A stretch of DNA of 36,015 bases from positions 1 through 36,015 of the forward strand of contig JAGTJM010000127.1 of assembly GCA_020747015.1 (NCBI GenBank). The letters run 5' to 3'. The notes beneath the pieces are model-generated. The model searched no databases. It was not told the DNA's origin and saw only the letters and a program-made list of their open reading frames with translations. Shown one piece after another: positions 33,573-36,015 of the stretch. Source of the stretch: Pyrenochaeta sp. MPI-SDFR-AT-0127. Taxonomy: Eukaryota; Ascomycota; Dothideomycetes; Pleosporales; Cucurbitariaceae. Within the stretch, counting starts at the first letter, position 1. Each line of letters opens with the position of its first letter. The position numbers and the translations under genes are program-made.

Positions 33573-33839
33573 CTAGTAGAGACCTATACTTAAATACTCC
33601 CAATCAAAGTCGACGCCATCTAGCCCGTATTTCTCCACCAGCACTAGGATAGCATCAGTCCATGCCTCACGACTGACGGGATTGGTCGCCCGCCGCAGCA
33701 GGTCGTACGTGTCAGCTCGACGGAACATAGGTAAGGCGGGCGAGACTAGGGGAACGCAAAGTCCTATGACGGCTAACACGACTATGGCTGACTTTATTCC
33801 GGCGACAGACGAAGAGGTTTTAAGATGCTCTTGTGAAGG
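33573..33839 (-). pseudogene. GH18 chitinase fragment
   Basis: The minus frame holds EKYGLDGVDFDWEY, the DGxDxDxE active-site motif of glycoside hydrolase family 18 with its catalytic Glu, preceded by SREAWTDAILVLV as in that family. Upstream in the same frame is a hydrophobic segment AIVVLAVIGLCVPLV that could be a signal anchor. No ATG opens this frame (a TAG lies at 33840-33842) and it ends eight codons after WEY. A GH18 domain needs about 300 residues, so only the region around strand 4 of the barrel remains. GH18 enzymes cleave beta-1,4-GlcNAc polymers. It lies just outside the RIP tract and is almost certainly non-functional unless undetected exons exist. Confidence 0.55.
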
Positions 33840-33870
33840 CTAGGTAGAACAGATATAGCTTAAGTAATTA

Positions 33871-36015
33871 TGTAAGTATATTAGAAGTAAGGCTTTAGAC
33901 GCTAGCATAGTAATAGTATTAGGAGATAAGGAGATATACTATTCTTATTACTATACGAATCTAGTTACTATAATTATAGGTATCGCGTCTTATTACGTAG
34001 TACTATAATACGTACTAGCTTACTATATATCTATATATAAAGATAGGTACCTTAATATTAATTAAGCTATTACTACCTAGGCCTAGTATATAGTAGACGG
34101 TTTACTAGTAAGTATATTATAACTAATAGTTATATAGAGTATAGTTAAATATATAAAAATAATATATACTAGTTAAATACTAATAGATAAAGATCTTATA
34201 TACTTTAGTATAAATCTCTATATAATAAATATTATATAGAAATAGAGACGTATATATATTCCTATAAGAAGGGAGGTTTATTTAGGAATATTAGATCTAC
34301 CTCTAATACTATTCTAATTAGGCCCTATTACCCTATTTCTCTATATATAAGTATAGCTCTTTAGTATAGATAGTAGGATAAGTTCTTCTTATCCTTCTAT
34401 ACTAGACCTATAGAATAGAATATTCCTAGTTATCCCTATAGTATATACTCTATATATCTTTAAGTTATACTTAGATCTATTTTAAACTCTTTAGTACCTA
34501 TATTATTATATTATAAGAAGAACTTTATCCTTACTAGTAATAGCTTCTTAATAATATTACTTTATTTAAAAAGATTATATCTAAACTCTTATATTAATAT
34601 AATCTAATTTAGATTATTTATAATTAAAGTCTATTATTCTAAAGTTAGATCTCCTTAATCTCTTAATAACTAAAGTCTATAGGTTTAGAACTTCCTATAC
34701 TATTATATAAGGATTAACTTTAGGAAAGTTATATAGAGTACTAAAGTAGAAACTTAGAGACTACTAATAATCTAGAAGAATTAGAGCCTAAGCTAATATT
34801 TCTCTCTAAATAAGGATTAGCTTAAATAGAGTATTATCTTATTAGATTAATATAGTAGTAGACTACTAGTTAAAAGAAATTATATAGCCTAAAGCTATTA
34901 AGTAAATAGAGGACTACTCTAAACTAGAACTAGAGTATAATACCCTATTAATAATAGTAGAGGATTAGAATATAATTAGACTTAATCTAGAGCTTACTAA
35001 GTTATAGTATAACTATAATAGGTTTATATAGAACTAAGTAGACTAAGAGTATAGCCTATCTCTAGCTTAATTAAACTAATTAGCCTTACCTACTACTAAA
35101 ATACCCTAACTATAAACCTATAAGAGACTATTCTCCTTTAGTAATACTTCCCCTAGAACTTATAGGTAGAATAATAAGGTTAGAAAAGATACTCTCCTAT
35201 TAGTAATCTAAGTAATAGGAAGAATCCTAGCTTTAGATAATAGTAAGCTTCTATATAAGACTAACTTAAGATTAACTTAGATTACTATTAGATAGAGCGC
35301 GTATATATAGCCTTAGTTTAGGGATATACTATAGGTTAGTAAGAGAATACCTAGACCCTAATACCTAGCTAACTCTCCTATAGATAGCTTCTAGATTACT
35401 AAATAAATAATTAATCTCCTAAAATCTATTTTATTACTAGAAATAAGATAGTAGAAAACTAATTATTATTTAATTAATTATAATAAGGAAAAGAGGAAAC
35501 TTTTACTCTCTTTAAGGTATATTTTCTAAGTATAGCTATAAAAGGATATATACCTAAATTAGAGTAGTTTTACTACCTATAGATTAAGATTATCCCTAGT
35601 CTTTAAGTACTAAACCTAGGGTTTAAGTACCTTTAGAAAAACTCCTTTAAGTAGATAGTAGAGTACCTAACTATATATAATATAGAGTAAAAGAACTATC
35701 TAGTTATAGGCTTCCTACTAATATTCCTTAGAATACTATTTAGTCTATATAATATCTATTATAGACTCTATCTAGAAGATAACCTATATAGTTCTATTAT
35801 TAAGTACTACTTAATCTTTTAAGTCTACTATATATTACTAGTCTTAAAGATACCTATACTAGATAGAGAAAGGACCTAGTAACTACTATAATTATAGTAA
35901 CTCTAGATACTATATATCTAACTATACTAAACCCTAAGTCTACTAGATTATACTAGAGAAAAAGAATTTAAGGATATAGTAGAAAGTTATAATATAGATC
36001 TAATTTAGTTAGAAA
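33871..36015 (+). mobile_element. RIP-destroyed retrotransposon-like element, LTR plus internal region (runs off the window)
   Basis: 33871 to about 34520 is homologous to 17150-17835 in inverted orientation and begins TGTAAG, as an LTR could. The following 1.5 kb on the plus strand, reading TAA/TAG as Gln/Trp, gives a long polar frame around 34950-35500 (such as RLNLELTKLQYNYNRFIQN, with former Gln codons filled in). It looks like a gag-type or other structural protein, but I cannot assign it. No primer-binding site or reverse transcriptase motif is seen before the window ends. The retrotransposon assignment rests on the dispersed LTR-like repeat and is an inference. Confidence 0.45.

Noticed and set aside
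10060..36015. CRISPR array, prophage or bacterial-type operon
   Set aside because: No regularly spaced identical repeats, and the gene structure is clearly eukaryotic.

Overview
The window looks like a transposon-rich, mostly gene-poor stretch of a filamentous ascomycete genome (Pezizomycotina). A plant-associated dothideomycete or pleosporalean is plausible, but the species cannot be fixed from sequence alone. The reasons are GT-AG introns of about 45-75 bases, a lone dispersed 5S rRNA locus, Fot1/pogo, Tc1/mariner and hAT elements, an NB-ARC/TPR receptor gene, and very strong repeat-induced point mutation (RIP). In the RIP tracts CpA and TpG are almost gone, TpA is everywhere, and former Gln/Trp codons read TAG or TAA, while many CpG survive.

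Layout. 1-1848 is the 3' part of an NLR-type gene (NB-ARC end plus a 42-residue TPR array), the only clearly healthy coding sequence. 1849-3670 is AT-rich and holds a RIP-killed mariner (minus). 4359-5474 is a 2-oxoglutarate/Fe(II) oxygenase gene broken by three one-base losses and lacking one iron ligand. A RIP pocket and a 5S rRNA locus (6554-6672, minus) follow. 7664-9424 is a many-intron fungal multi-pass membrane protein gene with at least one frame break. 9497-10035 (minus) holds a small spliced gene relic.

From about 10.06 to 17.9 kb the DNA is RIP-saturated. It contains an unassigned 3.7 kb tract, a complete Fot1/pogo carcass with 80-base terminal inverted repeats (13804-15662), a second truncated Fot1-type carcass (to about 17150) and an LTR-like repeat (17150-17835). 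At 20355-22612 a short non-autonomous hAT element with an 8-base target duplication carries a nested, less mutated Fot1/pogo element (TA duplication) whose transposase ends in a CCHC zinc knuckle. 22.6-27.0 kb is balanced in composition but has no recognisable gene. A second mariner (27009-28368, plus) follows. 28.9-33.8 kb is non-RIP DNA with a few weak genes, including a GH18 chitinase fragment. From 33871 to the window end an LTR-like repeat, homologous to 17150-17835 in inverted orientation, leads into RIP-killed coding sequence.

The genes do not form a recognisable pathway or cluster. The coherent story is genome decay: transposons inserted and nested, RIP destroyed them, and neighbouring single-copy genes acquired frameshifts. 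I found no convincing new molecular system. The best leads are the nested hAT/pogo structure, the zinc knuckle on the pogo transposase, the context-specific RIP saturation, and the decayed oxygenase and membrane-protein genes.
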